A DNA stretch of 64,000 nucleotides from Dyadobacter fanqingshengii (GTDB taxonomy: Bacteria > Bacteroidota > Bacteroidia > Cytophagales > Spirosomataceae): the NCBI RefSeq assembly GCF_023822005.2, contig NZ_CP098806.1, forward strand, positions 3,968,001 through 4,032,000, given 5' to 3'. The notes beneath the pieces were generated by a model. It was not told the DNA's origin, ran no database searches, and worked only from the letters and a program-made list of their open reading frames with translations. How positions within the stretch are numbered: the first letter of the stretch is position 1; every line of letters begins with the position of its first letter. The position numbers and the translations under genes are program-made. This document shows, one piece after another, positions 49,328 to 57,997 of the stretch.

Positions 49328-50101
49328 ATGAACTTATACGGCCTGATCGGATTTCCGCTGACACATTCTTTTTCCAAACGATATTTTACGGATAAATTTA
49401 TTCGCGAAAAGATCCGCGAAAGCAGCTACGAACTCTTTGAAATGAGCTCATTGGAAGGCCTTCCCGCTTTGCTAAAAAAGAAAACCGACCTGAAAGGCCT
49501 GAATGTCACCATCCCTTACAAAACAGAAGTAATATCCTATCTGGACGACCTGGACGACGCTTCTGCGGAGCGGATCGGAGCGGTTAACACCATTAAAATA
49601 TACGCCGACGGCAGCACAAAGGGCTTCAATACAGACTATTACGGGTTTCGCCAGTCATTAGAGGAGTGGATGGACAAGCGCGGCGAGAAATGCAGCAATT
49701 TCAGTGCATTGGTTTTGGGAAACGGCGGAGCGGCCAAAGCGGTTCAGGTGGCTTTGCAAGACATGCATATGGATTACAAGCTGGTTTCGCGGCAGCAAAG
49801 TGACGATTCCATGATGTATGAAGAATTGACGGAAGAAGTCATGAATTCGTATCTGCTGATCATTAACACAACTCCACTTGGCATGTTCCCGAAAGTTGAA
49901 GAGTGCCCCAACCTTCCTTACCAGTTTGTAACCAAAAAGCATTATCTGTACGACCTTGTTTACAATCCTGCCGAAACATTGTTTTTGAAACATGGAATTG
50001 AAAAAGGCGCTGCTGTTCAGAATGGTTTAAAAATGCTGGAATTACAGGCAGAAAAAGCCTGGGAGATCTGGACGCAGGAAGAAAATTTGTGGAGCGTTTA
50101 A
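49328..50101 (+). CDS. aroE: shikimate dehydrogenase (NADP+)
   Basis: 257 residues from the ATG at 49328 (MNLYGLIGFPLTHSFSKRYF); the frame is open to 49286 without homology. Reduces 3-dehydroshikimate to shikimate in aromatic amino acid synthesis. Substrate-site motifs GFPLTHSFSK, GLNVTIPYKTEVI (catalytic Lys near 68) and GFNTDYYGF (Asp near 105), and the NADP loop LVLGNGGAAKAV are present. A weak promoter (TTG at 49251, 20 bases, TAACTTCG at 49274-49281) lies upstream. The stop codon overlaps that of ribD on the other strand. Confidence 0.95.
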   Translation: MNLYGLIGFPLTHSFSKRYFTDKFIREKIRESSYELFEMSSLEGLPALLKKKTDLKGLNVTIPYKTEVISYLDDLDDASAERIGAVNTIKIYADGSTKGFNTDYYGFRQSLEEWMDKRGEKCSNFSALVLGNGGAAKAVQVALQDMHMDYKLVSRQQSDDSMMYEELTEEVMNSYLLIINTTPLGMFPKVEECPNLPYQFVTKKHYLYDLVYNPAETLFLKHGIEKGAAVQNGLKMLELQAEKAWEIWTQEENLWSV

Positions 50102-51165
50102 ACGCGGGAATAATAAGTCCAGAGATCCTTTTCGACTTTTTCAGAAGACCGCAAAATGCCGGTCGTTGTGGGCGCTTTTACGCCATTTCCAATCACTACC
50201 GGGCCCTGGCAGCGGCGGATTTCGTCCCATAATCCGGTTTGTAAAAACGCATGGATCACCGCAGCACCGCCTTCTACGAAAACAGACTGTATTTTTCTTG
50301 CTAACAATCCTATCAACATCTGCTCTATTTCGTCAGCGCCGGGGTTTACTTGCAGATACGCCATGTCCGATGTTCCGGAATAGCGCTCCGGAAAGTCAGG
50401 CAAACTGCTTTCTTGCAGATAATTAACAACAATGGTCGGCTGTATTTTGTTAAATAAATTCAATGTTGCCGGGAGCTGTAAATGCCTGTCCAAAACCACC
50501 CGAACGGGGTCACGGCCTTCCCAGTTTCGAACATTGAGACGGGGATTATCCATCAATGCTGTTTTATAACCCACTAAAATTGCGTCTTCCTCAGTCCGCC
50601 ATTGATGTACGCGCATATTGGAAAGCATTCCGCTGATGCGCAATGCTTCGCCTCTTTCATGGGCCAAAAACCCATCGGCAGTTTCAGCCCATTTGAGGAT
50701 CACATAAGGCCTTTTTTGCTCCATGGCAGTAAAAAAACGCTTGTTAAGCGCCAATCCTTCCGAAGGCAGCAAACCAATTTTAACTTCAATGCCTGCATCG
50801 ATCATGCGCGCAATGCCTCTTCCGGACACCAACGGGTTGGGATCACTGTTACAGATAATGACTTTTTTCAGCTTTTTACTGACGATCAGATCGGCGCAGG
50901 GAGGCGTTTTACCCGTATGTGAGCAGGGTTCCAGTGTGACATAGGCGGTAGCTTCGGGCAGTAAATGCGCATTTCCCTTCGATTCCGCATCGTGAATCGC
51001 CCAGACTTCTGCGTGCGGACCTCCATACTGCCGGTGCCATCCTTCTCCGATAATGCTGCCTTCATGAACGATCACACAACCCACCATCGGGTTAGGGCTC
51101 ACATTTCCCAGGCCGTTGGCGGCAAGTTGCAAAGCCCGTCTCATCCATTGAATATCTGCCTCCAT
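50098..51165 (-). CDS. ribD: bifunctional riboflavin biosynthesis deaminase/reductase RibD
   Basis: 355 residues from the ATG at 51165 (MEADIQWMRRALQLAANG); the frame is open to 51198. The N-terminal deaminase domain (about 1-145) has the zinc motifs HAEVWAI and LEPCSHTGKTPPCADLI (PCxxxxxxPxC); the C-terminal reductase domain (about 150-355) starts RPYVILKWAETADGFLA and ends with VFVEGGAAVIHAFL. It makes two steps of the riboflavin pathway, after GTP cyclohydrolase II. Convergent with aroE, with 4 bp of overlap at the stops. Confidence 0.95.
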   Translation of the reverse strand: MEADIQWMRRALQLAANGLGNVSPNPMVGCVIVHEGSIIGEGWHRQYGGPHAEVWAIHDAESKGNAHLLPEATAYVTLEPCSHTGKTPPCADLIVSKKLKKVIICNSDPNPLVSGRGIARMIDAGIEVKIGLLPSEGLALNKRFFTAMEQKRPYVILKWAETADGFLAHERGEALRISGMLSNMRVHQWRTEEDAILVGYKTALMDNPRLNVRNWEGRDPVRVVLDRHLQLPATLNLFNKIQPTIVVNYLQESSLPDFPERYSGTSDMAYLQVNPGADEIEQMLIGLLARKIQSVFVEGGAAVIHAFLQTGLWDEIRRCQGPVVIGNGVKAPTTTGILRSSEKVEKDLWTYYSRV

Positions 51166-51256
51166 CGGGCAAAAATACGAACCTCCTTTTAAAGTCAACT
51201 TTCGTGAGTTCCTATTATTTGCTAACTTTCCGACATTGGAATAAAAAACACATCAA

Positions 51257-52117
51257 ATGACTTCGGCACGTCAGTTATATCAATATATCTTAAAAGGCAT
51301 TACCGTATATCCCGAAAAAGAAGCCCAGGCAATCGCTTTTATGTTGCTTGAGCATTATATGAGACTTCGCAATATTGACGTACTCGTAGACAGACCGGTT
51401 CCGGAAAACACTGCCCAGCCAGACTGGAACACCATTATCCGTCGGTTGAATGACAACGAACCCGTTCAGCATATCATCGGATCGACAGAATTTTGCGGAC
51501 TTGAATTCCGTGTTTCATCGTCGGTTTTGATCCCGCGTCCTGAAACGGAAGAACTGGTAAGAATGGTCACCCGAGATTACGCCGAACCTGACAAAAATAT
51601 CAGCATTCTGGACATCGGAACGGGTAGCGGCTGCATTGCCATTGTGCTCGCACGCTTTCTGCCCCACGTGTCCGTACATGCATGGGACGTGTCCGATGAG
51701 GCACTTGAAGTTGCGCGGGAAAATGCGCGCCAGCTCATTGCAGACGTGACCTTTGCCAAACAGGACATGCTGAATGTGACCTTCCCTTTGCCCGGAAACA
51801 TAATCCAGTTTGATTGCCTTGTGAGCAACCCGCCCTATGTAACTTATTCAGAACAAGAGCATATGCGGCCGAATGTCCTGCGTTTTGAACCACACGAAGC
51901 ATTATTTGTAGAAGACAGCGACCCGCTGCTGTTTTACAAGGCCATTGCCGATTTTGGCATACATCATTTAAAACCCGATGGAAAGTGCTACGTAGAAATC
52001 AACGAGCATTTCGGAGCAGGAACCAAGCAGGTTTTCGAGGAAAGAAATTACAAAAACGTGGAGATCCTAAGAGACATTCACGGAAAAGATCGCTTCGTAA
52101 GGGCGATCTGGAAGTAA
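51257..52117 (+). CDS. prmC: peptide chain release factor N5-glutamine methyltransferase
   Basis: 286 residues. It methylates the Gln of the GGQ motif of RF1 and RF2, needed for efficient termination. N-terminal helical substrate domain (about 1-80), then the class I methyltransferase core with the SAM loop ILDIGTGSGCIAIVLARF near 114-131 and the catalytic CLVSNPPYVTYSE (NPPY near residue 190). PrmC is usually adjacent to prfA; here moxR follows by 17 bp instead. Confidence 0.95.
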   Translation: MTSARQLYQYILKGITVYPEKEAQAIAFMLLEHYMRLRNIDVLVDRPVPENTAQPDWNTIIRRLNDNEPVQHIIGSTEFCGLEFRVSSSVLIPRPETEELVRMVTRDYAEPDKNISILDIGTGSGCIAIVLARFLPHVSVHAWDVSDEALEVARENARQLIADVTFAKQDMLNVTFPLPGNIIQFDCLVSNPPYVTYSEQEHMRPNVLRFEPHEALFVEDSDPLLFYKAIADFGIHHLKPDGKCYVEINEHFGAGTKQVFEERNYKNVEILRDIHGKDRFVRAIWK

Positions 52118-52134
52118 CATTAGACTAATCTTCA

Positions 52135-53088
52135 ATGTATATAGAGAAAATAAAGGATGTGCTGAATGAGATGGGCAAGGTGGTTGTAGGGCAGGATAAA
52201 CTGCTGAACAGACTGCTTATCGGCCTTTTCACAGGAGGCCACATTCTGCTCGAGGGAGTTCCCGGTCTGGCCAAAACGCTGACGATCAATGTCATGGCGA
52301 AAGTGCTGCACCTTGATTTCAAGAGAATCCAGTTTACACCCGACCTTCTGCCTGCCGATTTGATCGGAACCATGATCTATAAGCCCAAAATCGGGGATTA
52401 TGAGGTTAAAAAAGGACCAATTTTCTCGAACATTATCCTCGCCGACGAGGTAAACCGCTCCCCTGCCAAGGTGCAGTCGGCTTTGCTGGAAGCGATGCAG
52501 GAAAAACAAGTGACGATCGGGGACGAAACTTATTTGCTCGACCGGCCATTTGTCGTGCTGGCGACCCAGAACCCGGTGGAGCAAGAAGGAACTTATCCGC
52601 TTCCCGAAGCGCAGATCGACCGTTTTATGATGAAAGTCTACGTCGATTATCTGGAAAAAGACAAGGAATTGGAGGTTATGCGCCGCATGTCGGACATCAA
52701 TTATGACTATCAGATCAAACCGATCCTGAATAAGGAAGACATTTTTGCGATCCGCGACAATGTAAACAAAGTGAACATTTCGGAAACGCTGGAAAAGTAC
52801 ATTATCGAGCTGGTCTTCGCCACGCGCCGGCCCTTGGAATACGGGCTTCGCGATGAAGCGCGCTACATTCAGTTTGGTGTTTCTCCCCGTGCAACCATTT
52901 ACCTGAACAGGGCCGCAAAAGCACTCGCTTATCTGGAAGGTAGGGATTATGTGTTGCCCGAAGACATTAAAGAACTCGCCCCGGACATTATGAACCACCG
53001 GATTTTACTCAACTACGAAGCAGAAGCAGACGGCGTTCGGACTACGGCTATCATTGATTCGATCCTTCGGAAAGTGGCGATCGGTTAA
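52135..53088 (+). CDS. MoxR-family AAA+ ATPase
   Basis: 317 residues, complete AAA+ core: Walker A near residue 39 ([11 protein letters not shown], a GxxGxAKT form), Walker [10 protein letters not shown] near residue 104, sensor 1 [27 protein letters not shown]. MoxR ATPases are chaperones that act with a DUF58 or von Willebrand factor A partner on exported proteins or cofactor enzymes. Such partners usually follow in the same operon but none is present here: the next gene is yidD on the other strand. It is 17 bp after prmC and overlaps the end of yidD by 4 bp. Confidence 0.93.
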   Translation: MYIEKIKDVLNEMGKVVVGQDKLLNRLLIGLFTGGHILLEGVPGLAKTLTINVMAKVLHLDFKRIQFTPDLLPADLIGTMIYKPKIGDYEVKKGPIFSNIILADEVNRSPAKVQSALLEAMQEKQVTIGDETYLLDRPFVVLATQNPVEQEGTYPLPEAQIDRFMMKVYVDYLEKDKELEVMRRMSDINYDYQIKPILNKEDIFAIRDNVNKVNISETLEKYIIELVFATRRPLEYGLRDEARYIQFGVSPRATIYLNRAAKALAYLEGRDYVLPEDIKELAPDIMNHRILLNYEAEADGVRTTAIIDSILRKVAIG

Positions 53089-53294
53089 GGAACAGGATCG
53101 TGCCCGTGACCACCCCAGGGATGACATCGGGAAAACCGTTTTAAGCCCAGCCAGGTGCCTTTTACAACCCCGTGCTTCTGGATCGCCTCAATCATATACT
53201 GCGAACAAGTGGGCGTATAACGACAAGAATTTGGCAGGTAAGGAGACAGCACGCCCTGGTAAATCCGAACCAGCCCGATGAGTAAAAATTTCAT
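53085..53294 (-). CDS. yidD: membrane protein insertion efficiency factor YidD
   Basis: 69 residues, the family length. [19 protein letters not shown] and the core [15 protein letters not shown] with the conserved Cys pair, then [17 protein letters not shown]. It is a small peripheral inner-membrane protein that aids membrane insertion together with YidC. Its stop codon overlaps moxR on the plus strand. In many bacteria it lies in the rpmH-rnpA-yidC cluster; here it is alone. Confidence 0.93.
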   Translation of the reverse strand: MKFLLIGLVRIYQGVLSPYLPNSCRYTPTCSQYMIEAIQKHGVVKGTWLGLKRFSRCHPWGGHGHDPVP

Positions 53295-53324
53295 TTCGCT
53301 TCTTGTGTCAAAGTAGTATATTTG
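53294..53324 (+). promoter_or_regulatory. promoter of lgt
   Basis: TTTC (53294-53297), 19 bases, TATATTTG (53317-53324), matching TAnnTTTG; about 20 bp upstream of the lgt start at 53345. It overlaps the first bases of yidD on the other strand. Confidence 0.55.
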
Positions 53325-53344
53325 GCAATTAACATCATAAAAGC

Positions 53345-54175
53345 ATGATTTCGTATATAATATGGAATGTCAGTCCTGAAATTTTCACTATTCCGCAAAT
53401 CGGTGACTTTGGCCCGTTCCCTGTCCGCTGGTATGGCCTCCTTTTCGCCGCCGGTTTTTTAGTAGGACAACAAATAATGATCCATATCTTCAAGAAAGAA
53501 GGCAAATCCCTGGAAGATATCGATTCGCTTACATTATATATGGTGCTGTCCACCGTCATTGGAGCACGCGTTGGCCACTTCCTTTTTTATGAACCCGAAG
53601 TTCTTTTCAAAAATCCCCTGGAAGTAATTCTTCCTCCTTATGCAGGTCTGGCGAGTCATGGAGCGATTATCGGGATCATTACAGGTCTCTTACTTTATTC
53701 GCGATCCAGAAGGTCTTCCGGACAAACATTCTTATGGGTTGCCGACAGAATGGTTATTGTCATTGCCCTGGCAGGCGCGTTCATCCGGTTTGGTAATCTG
53801 ATGAATTCCGAGATCGTCGGTAAGCCAACCGATGTGCCGTGGAGTTTTATTTTTGTGCAAAACACCGAATTCCGCCAGATTCCGCGCCACGCTGCGCAGC
53901 TTTACGAATCCATTTCCTGTTTTATACTTTTCTTTATTCTCTTGTGGATATGGAATAAATACAAGGCAGCCACGCCGCGTGGTTTAATGGTTGGTGTTTT
54001 CTTCGTTTGGGTCTTCACTTTGCGTTTCATGTATGAGTTCCTGAAAGAAAATCAGGAAGCATTCGAAGCAAACTATGCCCTGAATATGGGCCAGATCCTG
54101 AGCATTCCAGCGGTGTTGCTGGGCATTTATTTTATTTACCAATCAAGAAAGCCATCACATCAGCTGGCCGGATAA
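53345..54175 (+). CDS. lgt: prolipoprotein diacylglyceryl transferase
   Basis: 276 residues with about seven membrane helices. It transfers diacylglycerol from phosphatidylglycerol to the lipobox Cys, the first step of lipoprotein maturation; the window contains about eight lipoproteins that would be its substrates. Motifs: [19 protein letters not shown] (with the conserved RWYG), [22 protein letters not shown] near residue 100 and the Lgt signature [17 protein letters not shown] near residue 145, plus HAAQLYESI near residue 185. Confidence 0.95.
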   Translation: MISYIIWNVSPEIFTIPQIGDFGPFPVRWYGLLFAAGFLVGQQIMIHIFKKEGKSLEDIDSLTLYMVLSTVIGARVGHFLFYEPEVLFKNPLEVILPPYAGLASHGAIIGIITGLLLYSRSRRSSGQTFLWVADRMVIVIALAGAFIRFGNLMNSEIVGKPTDVPWSFIFVQNTEFRQIPRHAAQLYESISCFILFFILLWIWNKYKAATPRGLMVGVFFVWVFTLRFMYEFLKENQEAFEANYALNMGQILSIPAVLLGIYFIYQSRKPSHQLAG

Positions 54176-54268
54176 TATTATCTTTCCCGCTTGCGTATTG
54201 CCAGCGTTTCATGGGTTTATTTTTTGATTAAATTGAGTTCTGATTGAAAGAAATATAAACCCAGGAAT

Positions 54269-54886
54269 ATGAAAACATCGTTTATTCTCTCATTTGTTCT
54301 TGCATCTGCAATGCTTCTGAGCAGTTGCGGTAAGAAGCAGGAAGAGCAGGAAGTGGATGAAAAAGAGGTAGAAAAATCCGCCGTAGATGCATTGCAGGCT
54401 TTTGCCGATAAAGCCAAAGAAATGGGCAGCCGCGAAGCTGTTGACCCGATTGACTTTCGGAAGCTAAAAGATTTAATGCCGGAGAAAATTGGTGGCATGT
54501 CCCGCACGGAAGCCACAGGTGAAAAATCCGGCGCAATGGGATTCACCGTTTCTACCGCTCATGCGAAATATAAAGGCGACGGCGACGAAAATCTGGACAT
54601 TGAGATCGTTGACACCGGAGGCATTGCAGGCGTTTCAACCATGGCGCTGGCAGGCTGGTCGATGGCAGAAATTGATAAGGAGACAACAACTGGCTACGAA
54701 AAAACGACCAAAATTGACGGTTATAAAGCTTTTGAAAAATACGATAACGAAGGCAAATCCGGCGAGTTGAATGTGCTGGTAGGAGATCGCTTCGTGGTCA
54801 ATGTGCAGGGCGATCACATTACGGTTGATCAACTCAAAGACGCATTAAAAGATCTGGATCTCACCAAACTGGGCGATCTGAAATAG
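54269..54886 (+). CDS. putative lipoprotein of unknown function
   Basis: 205 residues. Signal peptide with lipobox LLSSC (Cys 20), an acidic linker rich in Glu and Lys (about 22-55), and a soluble domain with the segment LKDLMPEKIGGMSRTEATGEKSGAMGFTVSTAHAKY (first part near residue 68), then IEIVDTGGIAG and a C-terminal part ending DLTKLGDLK. I do not recognise the family. It lies 93 bp after lgt and ends at a bidirectional terminator. Confidence 0.78.
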   Translation: MKTSFILSFVLASAMLLSSCGKKQEEQEVDEKEVEKSAVDALQAFADKAKEMGSREAVDPIDFRKLKDLMPEKIGGMSRTEATGEKSGAMGFTVSTAHAKYKGDGDENLDIEIVDTGGIAGVSTMALAGWSMAEIDKETTTGYEKTTKIDGYKAFEKYDNEGKSGELNVLVGDRFVVNVQGDHITVDQLKDALKDLDLTKLGDLK

Positions 54887-54920
54887 AAAAAAGCAGGAGC
54901 TCGACGCTTCTGCTTTTTTA
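54887..54920. terminator. bidirectional intrinsic terminator
   Basis: 10 bp stem AAGCAGGAGC/GCTTCTGCTT with flanking A6 and T7 runs, placed between the convergent lipoprotein and sigma factor genes. It can serve both strands. Confidence 0.85.
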
Positions 54921-54940
54921 ACGTCCTTATTAAGCAAAAT

Positions 54941-55483
54941 TCAAAAAGCCGTAGCAAAATCAACTTTCTCTCTCAGGATTTGCTTGGCCTTAACCAGTTG
55001 GTTCTTCACAGTATTTTTAGAGATCCTCAGAAACTCGGCGATCTCCTGGTAAGATTTCCCTTCTTCAATATTCAGTTTTAAAATCTGTTTCCGCTTCACA
55101 GAAAGTGAGTCAACCGCCGCTATAACCAGGCCGATCCTTCTTTCACTTTCCTCTCTTTCGTCATCCTCCGCCGATCGGATGGCTTCCATATAATTTTTCC
55201 GAAGCAGCTCGCTTTTTTCAATTTTTTTGAAATGGTCAAATGCCATGTTCCGCAGGCAGGTGAACAGGTAGGAATTAAAATTATAATCGGGCTTGATATG
55301 ATCTCTTTTGACCCAAATCTTAATAAAAACATCCTGAACCATATTTTCCGCCTCTTCTTCATCTTTCAATAGAGATGTGGTGAACCGCAAAGCAGGAGCT
55401 TTATAATAATTGTAGAGTTCAGCAAAAGCCTGTTCGTCGCCTTGCGTTACTTTTCTAAGGGTGTTTTCGTCGGGATAGGCCAC
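54941..55483 (-). CDS. ECF-family RNA polymerase sigma factor
   Basis: 180 residues. Region 2 (about 10-75; EQAFAELYNYYKAPALRFTTSLL, DVFIKIWVKRD, YLFTCLRNMAFDHF) and region 4 (about 115-175; DSLSVKRKQILKLNIEEGKSYQEIA, ISKNTVKNQLVKAKQILREK) are both complete. It is of the Bacteroidota FecI/RpoE-like type, which usually has a FecR-family anti-sigma and SusC/SusD genes directly downstream. Here the downstream gene is a convergent, unrelated lipoprotein, so the partner, if any, is elsewhere. Alternative: it controls the operon at 56-64 kb across the gap, which cannot be shown here. Confidence 0.9.
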   Translation of the reverse strand: MAYPDENTLRKVTQGDEQAFAELYNYYKAPALRFTTSLLKDEEEAENMVQDVFIKIWVKRDHIKPDYNFNSYLFTCLRNMAFDHFKKIEKSELLRKNYMEAIRSAEDDEREESERRIGLVIAAVDSLSVKRKQILKLNIEEGKSYQEIAEFLRISKNTVKNQLVKAKQILREKVDFATAF

Positions 55484-55778
55484 GGTTGTAAATGTTTATC
55501 AAATATGAAAAAGGGTTAACACGTGCATTCGCTCAGAAGAAATATTGTTTTCGCAACTTTATTTCTTGGTATCGTAATATTAATTACGTAATGTTAAAAT
55601 TATATCGTCCAGAAATGGATATAAAATTGACAGTCAGGTTATTATTTAAAATGTCATTGGTTAAAACATTACCAAAGCAATTGCAAATTTTGCTTTTCTT
55701 CGGGTCGGTAAAGTTTTATGTTGAGTGGCTTATTCGTAATTCTTTGATAAATCTACGCTTAGATTTTCTAATTTAAAT

Positions 55779-55810
55779 CGCAAAATGCGTAAACTTATCT
55801 TCATTTTGCG
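55779..55810. repeat. inverted repeat in the 588 bp intergenic gap
   Basis: CGCAAAATG (55779-55787) and its exact reverse complement CATTTTGCG (55802-55810) with a 14-base spacer. It could be an operator or an mRNA hairpin in the leader of the 56 kb operon. The gap 55484-56071 is otherwise AT-rich, with a small second inverted repeat CGGCA-AAA-TGCCG at 55960-55972; I see no gene in it. Confidence 0.5.
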
Positions 55811-56071
55811 CAATCATGTTTTATTAATATTTAGATAACCAAGCGGATCAGATTTGTTATATACACTCATTATCAGTGTTTTCTTAGCAGAATTTACTAT
55901 CAAAACCAGAATTTTTGAAATAGTAGTCAGCGACCGTAGTTAACAATTTTATAACATTTCGGCAAAATGCCGGGAACGCAGATAGCCTGCGATTTGGGAT
56001 AAGTAGTATATATTCCACAAAGCAACCCGCAACCCATTTCCAAATCCTGAATCCAATTAGCATCAATTTCC

Positions 56072-57997
56072 ATGGAACAAAGCCGTATTCAACATATCAT
56101 TGAAAAAATATCCACAGCCAAAATCGCTGTCTACGGCGACTTCTGCCTTGATTCTTACTGGATTATGGATGAGCGCGGATCGGAAGTTTCCATTGAAACC
56201 GGCCTGCAAGCCCAGGCAGTTGCCAGACATTACTATACGCCGGGCGGTGCGGCCAATGTTGTGGCCAATTTATCTGCATTGAATCCAGCCCAAATCCAGG
56301 TCATTGGCACCATCGGCGATGACATGCAGGGAAGGGAATTGCGGTCACAGCTGGAAAATCTGGGCGCAGATACGAAGGCGCTTTTTGTTCAAAAAGAAGA
56401 TTTCAATACATATAGTTATCTCAAAAGACTGGTAGACGGGCAGGAAGAGCCGCGCATCGATTTTGGTGTATATAATGAACGCAGTAATGAAACGGATCAA
56501 AAGCTGCTGGCTGCAATTGAGCAGGCTTTACAGGATTCGGATGCACTGATTTTTAACCAGCAAGTTACCGGCAGCATTAATAATGAATCCTTTATAGCGC
56601 AAACCAATGCGCTTTTTGAAAAGTATAACAACAAAATCGTCATGCTGGATTCCAGGCATTTTAATGACCGTTTTGAAAATACTTTTCTCAAATGCAACGA
56701 CCGCGAAATAGCTTCTCTCAATGGTCAAGTTATACATCCGGGCGAAGATGTACCCGTCACCGAAGTCAAAAAATATGGCCGCGCGGTTTACGAAAAATAC
56801 AAAAAGCCTGTGTTTGTAACTTGCGGCGAACGCGGAATAATCGCATTTGATAAAACGGGCGCCCAGGAAGTCCACGGTTTGCAACTCAAAAGCAAGCTGG
56901 ACACCGTTGGTGCAGGCGATACGGCCATTAGCGCCATTACTCTTTGCCTTGCAGCCGGTTTTGCTCCCATTGAAGCAGCCACTTTCGGCAATTTTGCAGC
57001 GGCCGTAACAGTTCAAAAGTTATACACGACGGGCACTGCCAATGCGCAGGAAATTCTTGCCGTTAGCCAGGACCCGGACTTCATATATAATGCCGATCTG
57101 GCTGAAAACGAGCGTAGCGCCGTTTTTTTACAGGATAGCGAGTTTGAGCTGTGCGAACCGGGCGTTTTAGGAAAGCTCGGACAAATCCGATACGCCGTTT
57201 TTGATCACGACGGAACAATCAGCTCGCTCCGCCAGGGTTGGGAAGAAATTATGGAGCCGGTGATGATGAAGGCCATTCTGGGCAAACATTACGATACGGT
57301 CGATTCCCAGGCATTTCATAGGGTTCTGGGCCAGGTTAAAGAATTTATCCACAAAACGACCGGCATTCAGACTATTTTCCAAATGGAAGGTTTAGTCAAT
57401 CTCGTTCGTGAGTTTGGTTATGTGCCTGAGCAGGAAATGCTGGACAAATTTCAGTACAAAGCCTTATATAATGAAGGCCTGATGGAAATGGTGAATAAGC
57501 GGATGGAAAAATTGGCGGCCGGCGAGCTGGGGCAGGAAGATTACACCCTGAAAGGCGCTATCGCATTCCTGCATGAATTAAAGGAACGGGGTGTAACCAT
57601 GTATCTGGCCAGCGGAACGGATGCGGAAGACGTCAAACACGAAGCGGAAATGCTCGGTTACGCGCATCTTTTTGACGGTGGGATTTACGGCGCATTGAAG
57701 GATTACACCAAGTTTTCCAAAAAAATGATCATTGAAAAGATCATTAACGACAACAATCTGCAAGGAAATGAACTGGCTGTTTTTGGCGACGGGCCGGACG
57801 AGATCCGTGAAGGCAGGCGCGCTGGCGGCATTTCGGTGGGCATTACGAGCAATGAAGTGCAGCGTTTTGGGCACAATCCGGCCAAACGTCCACGTCTTGT
57901 AAAAGCAGGCGCACATTTGCTCATTCCCGATTTTTCGCAATATAAAAAACTCATCAACCTCCTCTTTCAGGAAAATGTAAAATACGCGGACGCATGA
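56072..57997 (+). CDS. PfkB-family sugar kinase fused to a HAD-type phosphatase
   Basis: 641 residues, two domains. Residues about 1-335 are a PfkB/ribokinase-type kinase: GDFCLDSYWIMD, YTPGGAANVVANLSALN near 48-65, and the ATP motif DTVGAGDTAISAI with the catalytic Asp near 283. It is most like the N-terminal kinase domain of HldE, the heptose 7-phosphate kinase. Residues about 370-600 are a HAD hydrolase: YAVFDHDGTISSL (nucleophile Asp near 378), YLASGTD (motif II), DYTKFSKKMI and VFGDGPDEIREG (motif III). The linker includes YNADLAENERSAVFLQD. It would phosphorylate a sugar and dephosphorylate a related one, or do both in sequence; the substrate is unknown. Its stop overlaps the next start (ATGA). 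First gene of the operon. Confidence 0.88.
   Translation: MEQSRIQHIIEKISTAKIAVYGDFCLDSYWIMDERGSEVSIETGLQAQAVARHYYTPGGAANVVANLSALNPAQIQVIGTIGDDMQGRELRSQLENLGADTKALFVQKEDFNTYSYLKRLVDGQEEPRIDFGVYNERSNETDQKLLAAIEQALQDSDALIFNQQVTGSINNESFIAQTNALFEKYNNKIVMLDSRHFNDRFENTFLKCNDREIASLNGQVIHPGEDVPVTEVKKYGRAVYEKYKKPVFVTCGERGIIAFDKTGAQEVHGLQLKSKLDTVGAGDTAISAITLCLAAGFAPIEAATFGNFAAAVTVQKLYTTGTANAQEILAVSQDPDFIYNADLAENERSAVFLQDSEFELCEPGVLGKLGQIRYAVFDHDGTISSLRQGWEEIMEPVMMKAILGKHYDTVDSQAFHRVLGQVKEFIHKTTGIQTIFQMEGLVNLVREFGYVPEQEMLDKFQYKALYNEGLMEMVNKRMEKLAAGELGQEDYTLKGAIAFLHELKERGVTMYLASGTDAEDVKHEAEMLGYAHLFDGGIYGALKDYTKFSKKMIIEKIINDNNLQGNELAVFGDGPDEIREGRRAGGISVGITSNEVQRFGHNPAKRPRLVKAGAHLLIPDFSQYKKLINLLFQENVKYADA

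Noticed and set aside
55492..55776. Open frame of 94 codons on the plus strand in the gap before 56 kb
   Set aside because: The composition is that of AT-rich noncoding DNA, it has no signal, motif or start context, and it overlaps the sigma factor promoter region.
56072..57997. Calling the kinase gene hldE
   Set aside because: HldE has a nucleotidyltransferase second domain, but here the second domain is a HAD hydrolase.
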